Origin: Streptomyces viridochromogenes
Lineage (GTDB): Bacteria; Actinomycetota; Actinomycetes; Streptomycetales; Streptomycetaceae
NCBI RefSeq assembly: GCF_001270495.1
Contig: NZ_LGUR01000211.1
Location: 35,946 to 99,945 of the forward strand
Reading direction: 5' to 3'
Length of the DNA stretch: 64,000 nt
Shown here: positions 15,906-25,595 of the stretch, piece after piece
How positions within the stretch are numbered: the first letter of the stretch is position 1
Layout of the letters: each line of letters begins with the position of its first letter
Position numbers and translations under genes: made by a program
The notes under the pieces: generated by a model
Seen by the model: the letters and a program-made list of their open reading frames with translations, nothing else
Databases searched by the model: none
What the model was told of the DNA's origin: nothing

Positions 15906-18900
15906 TCAGGGCTCCGTGGGAGGAGCGTGGTGGCCGGTCGCCACGGCGGTGGCCAGTTCCACTCGGGACCGTACGCCGATGCGCCGGTAGAGACGGTTCA
16001 GACGGGTCGACACACTCGTCTCGCTCACCGCCAGGACCTCGGCCAGTTGGCGGTTCGACAGCCCCTCGGAGACCAGCCGGGCCAGCAGCACCTCGGTCTC
16101 TTCGGCGACCGCCGGGTGCCGGGGCACCGGCAGTCCGGCCTCCCGCAGGGCCGCCCTGGTCCGGTGCCGCCACAGCAGCGCGCCCAGCCCACCGAACAGG
16201 TCGTACGCCTCGCGCAGCAGCTGTTCGGCAGTGGCGTCGCCGTGCGGTGGCTCCCCGCGTCCGGGCGCCGCGTGTTCGGCCCGGGCGACTGCCAGCAGCG
16301 TCCGGGCCAGCTCGAACGGCTGCCCGAGTGAACGGGCCAGGGTGATAGCGGCGCGTGCGTCCGGGACCCCCTTGAAGGGCCGGCGGTGCGGGCCGGGCAG
16401 TGCCGTGAGGGTCTCGATGCGGGTGCGCAGATGGGTCAGCCGGTCGCAGTCGCGGCCCCTGCGGGCGACGCGGGACAGCTCGCCCAGACCGGACGCGACC
16501 AGGTCGGGCCGCCCCCTCTCGGCCTCGATCAGGGTCAGTCCCGACCACAAGGCCGCCGTGCCCAGCACGAAGCCGCTGCGGGTGGCCTCGGACAGCCCTT
16601 GGCGCAGGGTGTCGCGTGCCGCGTCGGTCCGGCCGAGGAACCGGTGGACCGCGGCCTTTTCGGCGGCCAGCAGGTACGACATCGGCAGTCCGGCCGGGTC
16701 CGGGAGGTCGAGCACCGTCCCCGCCCGGGAGGGCCAGCCCTGTGCGAGCAGCGCGGTGGCCGCCCTCGCGTGGACCAGGAGGTCGAGTGGTCCGCGCGCG
16801 GTCGGCGGGCTGTTGGCCATGAGGGAGCCGGCGGCGGCCAGCGCCTGCTGCCAGGCGCCGGTGAGGAATCGGTGCATCACGGTGTATTTCAGGGGCAGGC
16901 AGTCCACGGTCACCCCTTGCTCGGCGAGCAGCTCCGTGACCTTCCGGGAGTCCTCCGCGATCAGCAGATGTTCGCACAGGGATGCCGTGTACTCGAACGT
17001 GCGTACGTGGCTGGAGGGACGGTCGGCCGGGGTCCGCAGCAAGTCGTACAGGGGCGTCGGATCGCCCGCGATGAGCCCGACGACCGCCCTGGAGGCGTTC
17101 GCGGCCTGCCGCTCGCACTCCTCCGTGAACCGGCGCGTGTCCGCGGCCGTGAGCAGCGTGGGGATGTCAGACCAGCGGCCGAGCAGGGAGGCGGCCAGCA
17201 CGGCGGGGACCATGAGGCGCTCGCGCGCGTTCGTGACCAGCGCCCAGTACCGCTGCGACAGCCCGGCTGTGTCGCCGCGCGCGGCCAGTTGGGCCACTTC
17301 GACGGCCAGCAGTCGCCGCCGGGTGCAGGGGTCCGGCTGTTCGGGCAGGTTCCGCACCAGCGCCCACACGGTCTCGTCGAGGGGCTGGAACTGCTTCATG
17401 TGCAGTGTGCGCACCGCGTAGTCGGTCACCGCGGCCGCGCACCGCTGGTCGTCGTCGCAGGCCTCGACGGCGGCCGTCAGCCATCCGGCGGACTGCCTCG
17501 GCCGGGAGTCGGACAGCCGCTCGACGATGCCGAACAGGTCGCGGGCGGCCCGTTCCCGGTCGACCAGGCCGCCGGCGTCCACCAGCCGGTCCGCCAGCCA
17601 GGCGTCCCGCGCCGGATCGTCGCCCTGCCGGGTGCCGTCCCCGTCCGCCCGGTCCTCCGCCGCCCAGCGGGCCCGCACGGCAACGGCCGACACGACCCGC
17701 CGCTCGTACGGCCCCGCCCGGGTCCGCAGGGCGACGCCGACGAGCGGAATCCGAAACCTCCAGCCGACCGGCTCCCGCGCCCCTGCTGCAGAGGACCGAG
17801 CGTCGACATCCGGAATCCGCGCCCCGGCGTCGGAGGACTGGGTCTCGGCTTCCGGAATCCGCGTGCCGGCGTCGGAGGACCGGGTCTCGGCTTCCGGAAT
17901 CCGCGTGTCGGCGTCGGAGGACCGGGTCTCGGCTTCCGGAATCCGCGCCCCGACGTCGGAGGACCGGGTCTCGGCTTCCGGAATCCGCGTGCTGGCCTTC
18001 CAGGATCGCGGCCCGACTTCCGGGGACCGAGCCTCGGCCTCCGGGAACCGTGGCCCGACACCTGGTGACCGCGCTCCGTTCTCCGGGTGTCGCGTGCCTT
18101 CCGCTGGGGACCGCACCCCGGTCCCCAGGGGTCGGGGCCCGGCCTCTGGGGGCCGCGCGTCGGTGTCCGCGGATCGCGGTCCCGTCACCAGGCCGCATCG
18201 CGTCAGGTGGTCCAGCGCCTCCGTGACCGTCTCGCGGGGCAGGTCCGTCGCGGTGGCGATGAGGTCCGGGGTTTGTTCGGCGAGGTCCTCCAGCAGGCTC
18301 AGCGCGCGGGCTGTCCGCCAGATCGGGTCGCCGAGTCCGTGCAGGAACGCAGTGAAACGGTCGTTGCCGCGCAGCACGGGCGGCGGCTGGTCCGCCACCA
18401 GATGCGCGCGGCCGATCAGCACCCGGATCATGGCCGACCCGGCGGGCGCGACAACCGCCATGACCGCCGCGGGGTTACCTCCGCTGAGCCGGTGCACCTC
18501 GTCCACCAGGATGTCGTCCGGTACGGCCCGGAGCCGGTCGGTGAGCAACCGGACCAGGTCGCTCCGGGTGAGCGGGGGGAGCTCGACGACGTAAGTCCCG
18601 TCCCATGGAGCGGACCCGGGCCCGACGACGCTCAGGACGAGCCGGACGGACGGCAGCGTCGGCAACAGAGAGCGCAGTAGCGCCAGCGTCTCCGGGTCGG
18701 CGTGCTGGGCGTCGTCCACCAGCAGGACGACGGGCCCGTGCGCACGCAGCGCCTGCTCCAGGGCACCGGAACCGTCCCGCGGACACTGGTCGTACGGACT
18801 GGTGGTCGCACCGCCCCGGCGGGGTTCGAGGGTGCGGCCGGCCGTGGGGGACGCGGGCGTCGGATCCACGAGCGCCGTCAGCAGCCGGTGCGCGAGCAGC

Positions 18901-19166
18901 CCCGGCGTCAGCGCCTCGCCGGGCAGACACCGCACGAGGTGCGCGGGGGTGCCGGCGGCCCGCAGCCGACGGCCGAGGGTGGCGAGCACGGTGCTGCGCC
19001 CGGCTCCGACCTCACCGTGCAGCAGCACGACGAAGGGGCCGGAGGGGGAGGTGACCGCGTCCCACAGGCGGCGAATCTCGTCGTCCCGCCCGACCGGTTC
19101 CCGCGGGGCGGCAGGGCCGGCGGGCTCCTCGCTCGTGCCCGGGTGATCGGCGCAGCGTGCGGTCAT
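15906..19166 (-). CDS. Large LuxR-family (LAL-type) regulator with internal repeat
   Basis: A 1086-residue regulator: an N-terminal STAND/AAA ATPase module, a long helical middle and a C-terminal LuxR helix-turn-helix (LVSEGLSNRQLAEVLAVSET). Walker B is VVLLVDDAQHAD. The P-loop reads GEVGAGRST, with Arg where the catalytic Lys is expected, so ATP hydrolysis may be impaired. Between the modules lies a 14-residue tandem repeat of the form RIPEAETRSSDAGA (17767–18060). The ATG at 19166 follows GGGGG. It is divergent from the second LuxR regulator. It lies just inside the left end of the island, suggesting pathway control. Confidence 0.85.
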   Translation of the reverse strand: MTARCADHPGTSEEPAGPAAPREPVGRDDEIRRLWDAVTSPSGPFVVLLHGEVGAGRSTVLATLGRRLRAAGTPAHLVRCLPGEALTPGLLAHRLLTALVDPTPASPTAGRTLEPRRGGATTSPYDQCPRDGSGALEQALRAHGPVVLLVDDAQHADPETLALLRSLLPTLPSVRLVLSVVGPGSAPWDGTYVVELPPLTRSDLVRLLTDRLRAVPDDILVDEVHRLSGGNPAAVMAVVAPAGSAMIRVLIGRAHLVADQPPPVLRGNDRFTAFLHGLGDPIWRTARALSLLEDLAEQTPDLIATATDLPRETVTEALDHLTRCGLVTGPRSADTDARPPEAGPRPLGTGVRSPAEGTRHPENGARSPGVGPRFPEAEARSPEVGPRSWKASTRIPEAETRSSDVGARIPEAETRSSDADTRIPEAETRSSDAGTRIPEAETQSSDAGARIPDVDARSSAAGAREPVGWRFRIPLVGVALRTRAGPYERRVVSAVAVRARWAAEDRADGDGTRQGDDPARDAWLADRLVDAGGLVDRERAARDLFGIVERLSDSRPRQSAGWLTAAVEACDDDQRCAAAVTDYAVRTLHMKQFQPLDETVWALVRNLPEQPDPCTRRRLLAVEVAQLAARGDTAGLSQRYWALVTNARERLMVPAVLAASLLGRWSDIPTLLTAADTRRFTEECERQAANASRAVVGLIAGDPTPLYDLLRTPADRPSSHVRTFEYTASLCEHLLIAEDSRKVTELLAEQGVTVDCLPLKYTVMHRFLTGAWQQALAAAGSLMANSPPTARGPLDLLVHARAATALLAQGWPSRAGTVLDLPDPAGLPMSYLLAAEKAAVHRFLGRTDAARDTLRQGLSEATRSGFVLGTAALWSGLTLIEAERGRPDLVASGLGELSRVARRGRDCDRLTHLRTRIETLTALPGPHRRPFKGVPDARAAITLARSLGQPFELARTLLAVARAEHAAPGRGEPPHGDATAEQLLREAYDLFGGLGALLWRHRTRAALREAGLPVPRHPAVAEETEVLLARLVSEGLSNRQLAEVLAVSETSVSTRLNRLYRRIGVRSRVELATAVATGHHAPPTEP
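17767..18060 (-). repeat. 42-bp in-frame tandem repeat
   Basis: The word TCCGGAATCCGC recurs at 17809, 17851, 17893, 17935 and 17977, exactly 42 bp apart, with degenerate copies on each side. It encodes a 14-residue proline/acidic/arginine repeat between the ATPase module and the helical domain of the LuxR-type regulator. Copy-number change would keep the frame, so the linker length may vary between strains. Confidence 0.95.
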
Positions 19167-19321
19167 GGCCACCCCCTGAAGGTTTTGGTGAGCCGCCTTC
19201 CACCCGTGCCGGAAGCATGCCGGACGGACCAGCAGCCTTATTGACCGTTCAAGCAATTATAGATCAACTAGGGCTGTCCGGATGGAAGTTCGATCAAAGC
19301 GCATACTCGGAGGTGCCGAGG

Positions 19322-22090
19322 GTGTCACCCATTCCGAACCGGGAGACCACCGTAGTGGTCGGGCGCGAGGACGAGCTCGACGAGCTCGGCGCCGCACTGC
19401 GCGACGCCGGTTCCCGGGGGCGTCTGCTGGCCGTGCACGGCCAGCCCGGGGTCGGCAAGACCACACTGGCCGAGGCCGCGCTGCGCCCGGTCGCGCGCGA
19501 CGGGCACCTGGTGATCAGACTGCGGCCGGGGCCGCGCGGCACACCCGGGCTGGACTCGCTTGTCGACCAGGTGTGCGCCCTCCTGGCCGAGGAGGGCGGT
19601 TCGGGAGCCGCCGTCCGGGCGGCGGCGCTCCGGCGCGGCCGGCACGGGCTCGCCCTGATGCTGCGGACCCTGTCGGCCGTGATACGGGCCGCTGGGCCCC
19701 GGCCGCTGGCGGTGCTGTTCGACGACGCCCACCGCCTGGCGGCCCAGGACCGGGGTCCGGTCGCCGCGCTGTTGCTGGGACTGCGGTCGGCCGGTGCGTG
19801 CGTCCTGGTGTGCGGGGTGCTGGAGGCGGTGGACCCGAGCCTGGTCAGGGGACTGGCCGGGGTGGCGGACCGGACCCTGGAACTGCCGCCCCTGACCGTC
19901 GGGCAGTGCGCCGAGCTGATCAGCAGCCGTCTCGGCGTGCCGCCCGCCGCGGAGCTGGTGGCCGCGGTCCGCCGTGGCCTCGGACCGGACGCCGGGGGAA
20001 ACCCGGGGGCGGTGATGCGGGCGGTCGATACGCTGCGGGAGCGCGACCGGCTGGTCGTGGTCGACGAACGCGTCTACCTGGCCGACCCGCGCACCCCGAT
20101 ACTGCTGCCCCTGTTCCAGGCACGGCCAAGGGAATGGCTGCCGAGTACGGACGGGCGCGGGTCGGCCGACGACCCCTTCCCCGGCGAGGTGCTGGCCCTG
20201 CTGACCCGGCTGACGGGGGTGGGGGAGACCACCGTGGACGACTACCTGAATCTGGCTCCCGAACTGGGCACCACACAGGACCGCCTGGGCCGGCTCCTCG
20301 ACACCCTGGTGTCCCTGGAACTGGTCGCCGTCGACGACCGGCAGCGGCTCACCTGCACCGTCCCCGCGGCCGCCGAACTCCCGGCCCACCGCACCGAGGA
20401 CGACGTCGCCCGGCTGCACGTCCGGCTGGTGCTCAACGCGTACCGGCCGCACCGCGCCCGGCCACCTGCCCCGCGCCTCGTCGACCACGCGCTCGCGGCC
20501 GGGACCCGGCTTCTCCCTCCCCTGCGGACCGAACTGCTGCTGGCCGCCGTCCGAGAGCAGGACCCGCAGGAGCCGTTACGGACCCTCGGCGCCTGCCGGG
20601 CGCTCCTGGACGAGCTCCCCGCCGACGACGCACACCTGCCCCGCATCCTGCACAGCGCTGTCCCCCTCCTGCTCCGCCACGGCCTCCCCGCCGAGCTGCT
20701 CGCCCTCGGCACCCGGTTGCTGCCCCGCCTCGCCCCGGGAGCCGTCCTCGCGCAGCTCGCACAGGCCTGGGCCCTGGCCGCCGTACACGATCAGTGGCTC
20801 GGTCTGTACACCGTGGACCACGACTCCCCGGCCGCCCGGGTGGCGCGGCGGATGCCGGAGGCCGTGGCACTGGTGACCCTCGCCGCACGCCTGCACTCCG
20901 GGACGCACCGACTGCCGTCCGACTGCTTGCCGGTGTTCGCGGGTGGTTCGGCGGAGCTGCCGTCCGCCGACGAGGCCGAGGTGCTGATCCGGGCCCTGAA
21001 CACGTGGACCGAGGGGGCACGGGGTGCCGCGCGGGCGCCCGGGGTGCCGTACGCGATCCGCGAGGCGCTCGGGCTCGGTGATCTGGCGAGCTGCTGGGCG
21101 ACCCTGCCCGGAAAGAGGCCCAAGGTGTTCCCGGAGAGTCCGCTGCACGTCCACCAAGCCCTGGTCCGCGAGTACCTCACCGGATCCTGGGACGTCGCCC
21201 TGAGCCTGGCGGGCAGCCTCGAGGCGGGCCCGGGGGCCACCGGGCGCGGTCCGCTGTACCTGCACAGTCGTGCCCTCGCCGCCGAGATCTGCCGCCGGCG
21301 GGGCGACCTCGGGCGGGCGGCGGCCTGGCTGGACCGGGTCGCGGACGGCGCGGAGCACCTGCCGTTGCTGAGCTGGGCCCGCGCGGGGCTGCTGCACGGC
21401 CAGGGCGACACAGCGGGCGCGTGGCGACAGGGAAGGCGGGACTGCGACGCGCTGTGGCGGGCGGGCCGGACCGCGGGGCTTGAGCGGCCGTTGCTGCGGG
21501 TGCTCTGCTACGCGTCGCGGGACCCGGAGGGCGTCGCCGACGCCGGTGCCGCGCTGGAACAGTTGGAGGAGCTCGACACGGTCGCCCCGTCCCGGCTGAC
21601 CCGCGCCGCCTTGCTGCTCGGGCGCGGACTGGCACGGGACGACGTGGACGGTGCCGTCGGCGGGTACAGGCTCCTCGACGCGCATGGGGGCCGGCAGGCG
21701 GCCTTCAGCGCCGCGGTGTGGCTGCTGCGGCGGACCGGTGAGCAGCGGTGGCTGCGGGAGGCATGGCGGCAGCACGAGGGCATGGCGTCGCGGCCGGCCC
21801 GGAAGACCCTCGTACGCCTCGCCGCCGAGTTCCGCCTCGTGGTGCCCCGGCCCAGCGGGGACCGCCTGCTCCCGAGCCGGCTCGATCTGAGGATCGTCGA
21901 GATGGTCGCCGGCGGGTCGACCAACCGGCAGATCGCGACCGCCCTCGCGCGCAGCGAGAAGAGCATCGAGGCGCACCTTGCGAAGATCTTCAGATGCACC
22001 GGCCGCCGTTCGCGGGTGGCACTGGCGACGGCCTGGCTGGACGGAGGACTTCCGCGCACCGCGACCGCGCAAGGGCACTGCGCGCCGTGA
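19322..22090 (+). CDS. Large LuxR-family (LAL-type) regulator with TTA codon
   Basis: A 922-residue ATP-dependent LuxR regulator. Walker A is the canonical GQPGVGKTT near residue 43 and Walker B is VLFDDAHRLA. A long TPR-like helical region follows. The C-terminal helix-turn-helix is IVEMVAGGSTNRQIATALAR then SEKSIEAHLAKIF. A rare TTA (Leu) codon at 20576–20578 suggests dependence on bldA. The GTG at 19322 has GGAGG 8 nt upstream. Upstream in-frame starts at 19157 or 19217 would run into the divergent gene or its promoter region (TTGACC at 19241) and are less likely. Likely a pathway-level activator. Confidence 0.82.
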   Translation: MSPIPNRETTVVVGREDELDELGAALRDAGSRGRLLAVHGQPGVGKTTLAEAALRPVARDGHLVIRLRPGPRGTPGLDSLVDQVCALLAEEGGSGAAVRAAALRRGRHGLALMLRTLSAVIRAAGPRPLAVLFDDAHRLAAQDRGPVAALLLGLRSAGACVLVCGVLEAVDPSLVRGLAGVADRTLELPPLTVGQCAELISSRLGVPPAAELVAAVRRGLGPDAGGNPGAVMRAVDTLRERDRLVVVDERVYLADPRTPILLPLFQARPREWLPSTDGRGSADDPFPGEVLALLTRLTGVGETTVDDYLNLAPELGTTQDRLGRLLDTLVSLELVAVDDRQRLTCTVPAAAELPAHRTEDDVARLHVRLVLNAYRPHRARPPAPRLVDHALAAGTRLLPPLRTELLLAAVREQDPQEPLRTLGACRALLDELPADDAHLPRILHSAVPLLLRHGLPAELLALGTRLLPRLAPGAVLAQLAQAWALAAVHDQWLGLYTVDHDSPAARVARRMPEAVALVTLAARLHSGTHRLPSDCLPVFAGGSAELPSADEAEVLIRALNTWTEGARGAARAPGVPYAIREALGLGDLASCWATLPGKRPKVFPESPLHVHQALVREYLTGSWDVALSLAGSLEAGPGATGRGPLYLHSRALAAEICRRRGDLGRAAAWLDRVADGAEHLPLLSWARAGLLHGQGDTAGAWRQGRRDCDALWRAGRTAGLERPLLRVLCYASRDPEGVADAGAALEQLEELDTVAPSRLTRAALLLGRGLARDDVDGAVGGYRLLDAHGGRQAAFSAAVWLLRRTGEQRWLREAWRQHEGMASRPARKTLVRLAAEFRLVVPRPSGDRLLPSRLDLRIVEMVAGGSTNRQIATALARSEKSIEAHLAKIFRCTGRRSRVALATAWLDGGLPRTATAQGHCAP

Positions 22091-22215
22091 TTCCCGTGCT
22101 GTGACTTTTCCCTACAACCTCTTCCGACCTGGGTGCACGGCGTGTGACAGTCCGTGTTCCTGTGCCACCATCAACAGCGTTCGGAAGCGGTCGTTCCGTC
22201 ACGGAGGAGGCCTTC

Positions 22216-22833
22216 GTGCGTCTTGTGCGGGTAGCGGTTCACGCGGAGGACCCCCTGAGTTTCCTGGGGCTGACCGGCGCGCTGCAAAAACCCGGAACGA
22301 AACTCGTCGACGTCGCTCTGGGCACGGAGGCCGACGTGACCGTCGTCTCCGTACCGCAGGTGGGTGCGGCCACCATGGAGCTCCTGCGGAACCTGGCGAA
22401 ACCGGCCTGCGGATTCCTGCTCATTTCTGGCGACACCTGGAATGCCGACTACTCGGAGACGGCCGAACTCGGAGTCCGCGCCGTGTTGCGACGGGTCGAA
22501 TTCACTCAGGAGCGACTGCTCGAGGCCGTGGAGCTCGTGGCGGAGGGGCAGGCGTGCTTTCCGGCAGCTCTGCAGAGCGGACTGCTCGACTATGTGAGCC
22601 GGGTGCAGCGGGATGTCCTCGCGCCCCGGGGACTTTCCGCCTCGGGCCTGTCGAAGCGGGAAGCCGACGTCCTGCGGATGGCGGCCGACGGGTACAGCAA
22701 TGCTGAGATATCGAAGAAATTGCAGTGTTCGGAGCGGACGGTCAAGACTGTCTTCTCCGGCCTGATGAAGCGGCTCCGACTGCGGAACCGGACGCATGTC
22801 GCGGCGTACGCCATCCGTGAGGGTCTCATCTGA
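22216..22833 (+). CDS. LuxR-type response regulator-like protein
   Basis: A 205-residue protein with a receiver-like N-terminal part (VAVHAEDPLSFLGLTGAL; VTVVSVPQVG) and a C-terminal LuxR helix-turn-helix (LSKREADVLRMAADGYSNAEI). The receiver lacks the clear acidic pocket and the phospho-acceptor Asp in its usual place, so it is probably an atypical, phosphorylation-independent regulator. The GTG at 22216 has GGAGGAGG upstream. Its stop lies 7 bp from the convergent permease stop. It is the third regulator in a row at this end of the island. Confidence 0.75.
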   Translation: MRLVRVAVHAEDPLSFLGLTGALQKPGTKLVDVALGTEADVTVVSVPQVGAATMELLRNLAKPACGFLLISGDTWNADYSETAELGVRAVLRRVEFTQERLLEAVELVAEGQACFPAALQSGLLDYVSRVQRDVLAPRGLSASGLSKREADVLRMAADGYSNAEISKKLQCSERTVKTVFSGLMKRLRLRNRTHVAAYAIREGLI

Positions 22834-22840
22834 GTCTCCA

Positions 22841-24148
22841 TCAGGAGCCCGTCATGAGCGCGAAGTTGTCGGCCCCGAGCCAGAACGCTGCGGCCAGCCC
22901 GGCGAAGCCGAGGACCGACGCGGCGATCCGCCACGGGGAGACCCCTTCCGACCGGCGGGCGACACCCAGCACGGACAGCGCGGCGACGGCTTGGAGGGCC
23001 ACGATGCCGAGCGTGCCGAGCCCCAGCATGGTGGTCGTCATCCCCGTGTACGGATCGCGTCCGGCGAGCGCGAACCCGGCGACCGCGACCGCGCTGAGCA
23101 CCGTCTGCGCGAGCCCCGCCCGGTGCGGGGAGGCGTGCCGGGGGTGCGTCGCGGCCAGCGCGGAAGGCAGCAGTCGGTCGGCGGCCAGGGTCTGTGTGTA
23201 CCGGTTGGCGGCGCTGTGCAGCGCCAGGGTCGCGGCGAACAGGCTGGTGCAGAGCATGAATTGCATGACCGTTGCAGCGAACGAGCCGAGATAGGAGTCG
23301 GCGAGCGTGAAGAAGAGATTACCGAGCTGTCGGCCCGCCTCCTGCCGCACCCGGCCGGCGCCCACCGCGCCGACCGCCACCCAGCTCGTGAACGCGTAGA
23401 ACGCCGCGACGAGGACCACCGCGACATACGTGGCGCGCACCACGCTGCGGCGCGGATCCCGTGCCTCCCCGCCGTACAGCGCGGCGGACTCGAAGCCGAT
23501 GAACGAGATGGCGGCGAACATCACCGACACCCCGAAGCCCGCGCCGAACACCTCGTGCGGCGCGAACGACGCCGCCGGGAGCGCGGCGGGGACGCCGTCC
23601 CGGACCACGACCGCGATGTCCAGGGCGAGCAGGATCGCCAGCTCACCCGTCATCATCACGGCCACCGTGCGCGCGCCGGCCCCGATGTCCCGGTAGCCGA
23701 GCAGACCGACCAGGGCCAGGCCGACCGCCGCACAGGCCCACCACGACACCTGCAGGCCGTGGTCGGCCAGCACCAGTGAGGTGAAGTAGCCGAAGGCCCC
23801 GAGCAGTCCGATGGTCGCGAGGTTGTAGGCGCAGACTGCCACGTATCCGCTGACCACCCCCGCCGGGCGGCCGAGCCCCTCGACGGCGGCCGAGTAGAAG
23901 CCGCCCCGGCCGCCGGTGCGGCGGGCGACCACTGCGTAACTCGCGGAGAAGCACAGCAGGACGAGCCCGGTCAGCACGAACGCGGCCGGGACCCCGGCGC
24001 CGTTGCCGAAGGCGAAGGCGAGCGGCACCGTGCCGGCCATCGCCGACAGCGGGGCGGCCGCCGAGACGACGAGACAGACGATGTGCCGGGTGGACAGGGC
24101 AGGCGGACGGGCTGTTGACACCGTATTCAACTGAGCATGATCAAGCAT
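22841..24148 (-). CDS. APC-superfamily amino-acid permease
   Basis: A 435-residue membrane protein with about 12 hydrophobic helices. The N-terminal signature SAAAPLSAMAGTVPLAFAFG is typical of APC amino-acid or polyamine permeases, as is ISFIGFESAALYGGEARDP in helix 6. It may bring in an amine or amino acid for the pathway (serine is consumed by the azoxy enzymes), or export the product. Three CTGA repeats at an 11-bp period lie about 110–130 bp upstream of its ATG, so it probably belongs to the SARP regulon. Confidence 0.8.
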   Translation of the reverse strand: MLDHAQLNTVSTARPPALSTRHIVCLVVSAAAPLSAMAGTVPLAFAFGNGAGVPAAFVLTGLVLLCFSASYAVVARRTGGRGGFYSAAVEGLGRPAGVVSGYVAVCAYNLATIGLLGAFGYFTSLVLADHGLQVSWWACAAVGLALVGLLGYRDIGAGARTVAVMMTGELAILLALDIAVVVRDGVPAALPAASFAPHEVFGAGFGVSVMFAAISFIGFESAALYGGEARDPRRSVVRATYVAVVLVAAFYAFTSWVAVGAVGAGRVRQEAGRQLGNLFFTLADSYLGSFAATVMQFMLCTSLFAATLALHSAANRYTQTLAADRLLPSALAATHPRHASPHRAGLAQTVLSAVAVAGFALAGRDPYTGMTTTMLGLGTLGIVALQAVAALSVLGVARRSEGVSPWRIAASVLGFAGLAAAFWLGADNFALMTGS

Positions 24149-24255
24149 TCTTCTCCCCGGAGCCCAAGGTAATGGAATATATTACCGAAGCCGGGTTTCG
24201 TGACCCGACTTCCGTTCCTGCCGCCGAATTGCAGTGGCGACTGTGCCCGCGCCTT

Positions 24256-24281
24256 CTGATGTCTGCCTGATTGGGCGCTGA
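24256..24281 (-). promoter_or_regulatory. SARP-type direct repeats upstream of the permease
   Basis: CTGA occurs at 24256, 24267 and 24278, exactly 11 bp apart, i.e. TCAG repeats read toward the leftward permease gene. Heptamer repeats at one helical turn are the usual SARP binding layout. Confidence 0.65.
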
Positions 24282-24323
24282 CCATCGGTCGATCGGGCGG
24301 GTTTCAATCGGGAATGCATGTCA

Positions 24324-24340
24324 ATTACCTCCAAGGTAAT
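24324..24340. promoter_or_regulatory. Palindromic operator ATTACC-N5-GGTAAT
   Basis: ATTACCTccaAGGTAAT is a 7-bp inverted repeat. The same ATTACC-N5-GGTAAT architecture recurs at 44977–44993 next to the XRE/MmyB-like regulator, which suggests one shared DNA-binding protein acting at both loci. Confidence 0.5.
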
Positions 24341-24584
24341 GAACCCGAAGATTGCCCGATTATCACGGCTGGTCTGCCCACTTGGACGTCAGTTTCGGTT
24401 TGAATCAGACAACGTTATGAACGCGATATCGCTGTACTTTGCGCCAAAGGCCGTTCCACTGACCGTCCGCGTCCTGGTTTGTAGGGGTGTGCGACCTCGT
24501 ACGAGTGTGAGTAATGGCTCATCTCAAGCGTTGGCCAATAATCGACCCCCGCCCCCACCTCCTCTTGCCTTCGGCTTGGTGCTT

Positions 24585-24600
24585 CGCATTAATTAATGCG
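24585..24600. promoter_or_regulatory. Perfect 16-nt AT-rich palindrome before the SARP gene
   Basis: CGCATTAATTAATGCG is a perfect palindrome in GC-rich DNA, directly followed by TTGACG (24601–24606), a plausible -35 box for the SARP gene about 140 bp downstream. It could be an operator for a dimeric repressor. Confidence 0.4.
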
Positions 24601-24743
24601 TTGACGGTGGTGCGCTTCTCGTGCGTGATCGGAGAACAGTGGTGTTTCAGATAGTGGATTCCGACGAGCGGTCTGCGGCCTCAGGGCACCGCTCACCTGA
24701 CGGAAACGTGAACCCAACGAAAAGCAAAGAATGCAAAGGGGTC

Positions 24744-25595
24744 ATGAATTTCCGACTCCTCGGCCCACTGGAAATCCGGGCCGGTGATCGGGTCACCACG
24801 CTCGCGGGTGCCCGGCAGCGGACCCTGCTCGCGGTCCTGCTCGTCGCCGGCGGACGCCTGCTCCCCGTCGAGCAGCTGTACGGTGAGCTGTGGGGGGAGA
24901 CACCGCCGCCCACCGTGGGCAACTCCTTACAGGCGCACGTGTACCGGCTACGCCGTACGCTCCAGCGGCTGTCGGATCCGGGCACCGGCCCCCAGCTGGT
25001 CACCCGCCCCTCGGGATACGTGCTGGAGCTGAACGGAGCCACGGTCGACACCGGCGCGTTTCAGCAGTCGATCGCGCGTGCCAGGGCCCACCTGCACAGC
25101 GACCCGGTCCTCGCCTATGCCCTGTTCGAGGACGCGCTGGCCCTGTGGCAGGGCGACCCGCTGCAGGACGTCGTCCAGGGTCCGATGTGCCGCAGCGTCG
25201 CCCTCCAGCTGAAAGAGGAGTTCCTCACCGCAGCGGAGGACCGGCTCTCCCTCGGCATCGACATCGCCGACCCGGTCCGCACCATTGGCGAGCTCAAGCG
25301 GATGAGCGTGGCCCACCCCTGGCGCGAGCGGATCACCGAGCTCCTCATGCTCGCCCTGTACCGGGCCGGCCGGCAGGCCGAGGCCCTTGAGACCTACAAC
25401 AGCGCCCGGCGCAGGCTGGTCGACGAGCTGGGCATCGAACCCTCGGTCCAGCTGCGCCAGCGCCTGCGGGAGATCCTCAACCAGGTGCCCTATGTACGCG
25501 GCCACACGACCGCGCACGGATCCCGGATCCCGGGCACGGAGTCCGATCAGGCGGTGGTGGCTCCGCCCGGCAGGATGCGGGCGAAGCCGGCGTAG
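24744..25595 (+). CDS. SARP-family pathway activator with TTA codon
   Basis: A 283-residue Streptomyces antibiotic regulatory protein. An OmpR-like winged helix occupies residues 1–95 ([28 protein letters not shown]) and a BTAD domain residues 100–245 ([18 protein letters not shown] near the end). SARPs bind heptamer direct repeats at 11-bp spacing and recruit RNA polymerase; seven such arrays are visible in the island. A TTA codon at 24927–24929 (residue 62) implies bldA-dependent translation. The ATG at 24744 follows AAAGGGG. The 3' end overlaps the convergent seryl-tRNA synthetase gene by 49 bp. Confidence 0.92.
   Translation: MNFRLLGPLEIRAGDRVTTLAGARQRTLLAVLLVAGGRLLPVEQLYGELWGETPPPTVGNSLQAHVYRLRRTLQRLSDPGTGPQLVTRPSGYVLELNGATVDTGAFQQSIARARAHLHSDPVLAYALFEDALALWQGDPLQDVVQGPMCRSVALQLKEEFLTAAEDRLSLGIDIADPVRTIGELKRMSVAHPWRERITELLMLALYRAGRQAEALETYNSARRRLVDELGIEPSVQLRQRLREILNQVPYVRGHTTAHGSRIPGTESDQAVVAPPGRMRAKPA

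Larger units (their letters stand above)
24149..24743. other. Regulatory intergenic region between permease and SARP gene
   Basis: This 595-bp gap is unusually AT-rich and has no convincing gene. It holds an inverted repeat GGTAAT-N7-ATTACC (24168–24186), a SARP-type array (24256–24281), an ATTACC-N5-GGTAAT site (24324–24340) and a perfect 16-nt palindrome (24585–24600) just before TTGACG. It presumably contains the divergent promoters of the permease and SARP genes. Confidence 0.7.

Noticed and set aside
17767..18060. CRISPR-like array
   Set aside because: The 42-bp units are adjacent without unique spacers, stay in frame within a coding region, and no cas genes are present.
19157..19321. 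Earlier start for the second LuxR-type regulator
   Set aside because: It would overlap the start of the divergent regulator and cover the AT-rich promoter region; the GTG at 19322 has a good SD.
24318..24596. Small plus-strand open frame in the permease–SARP gap
   Set aside because: No SD, atypical codon use, and it covers several regulatory motifs.
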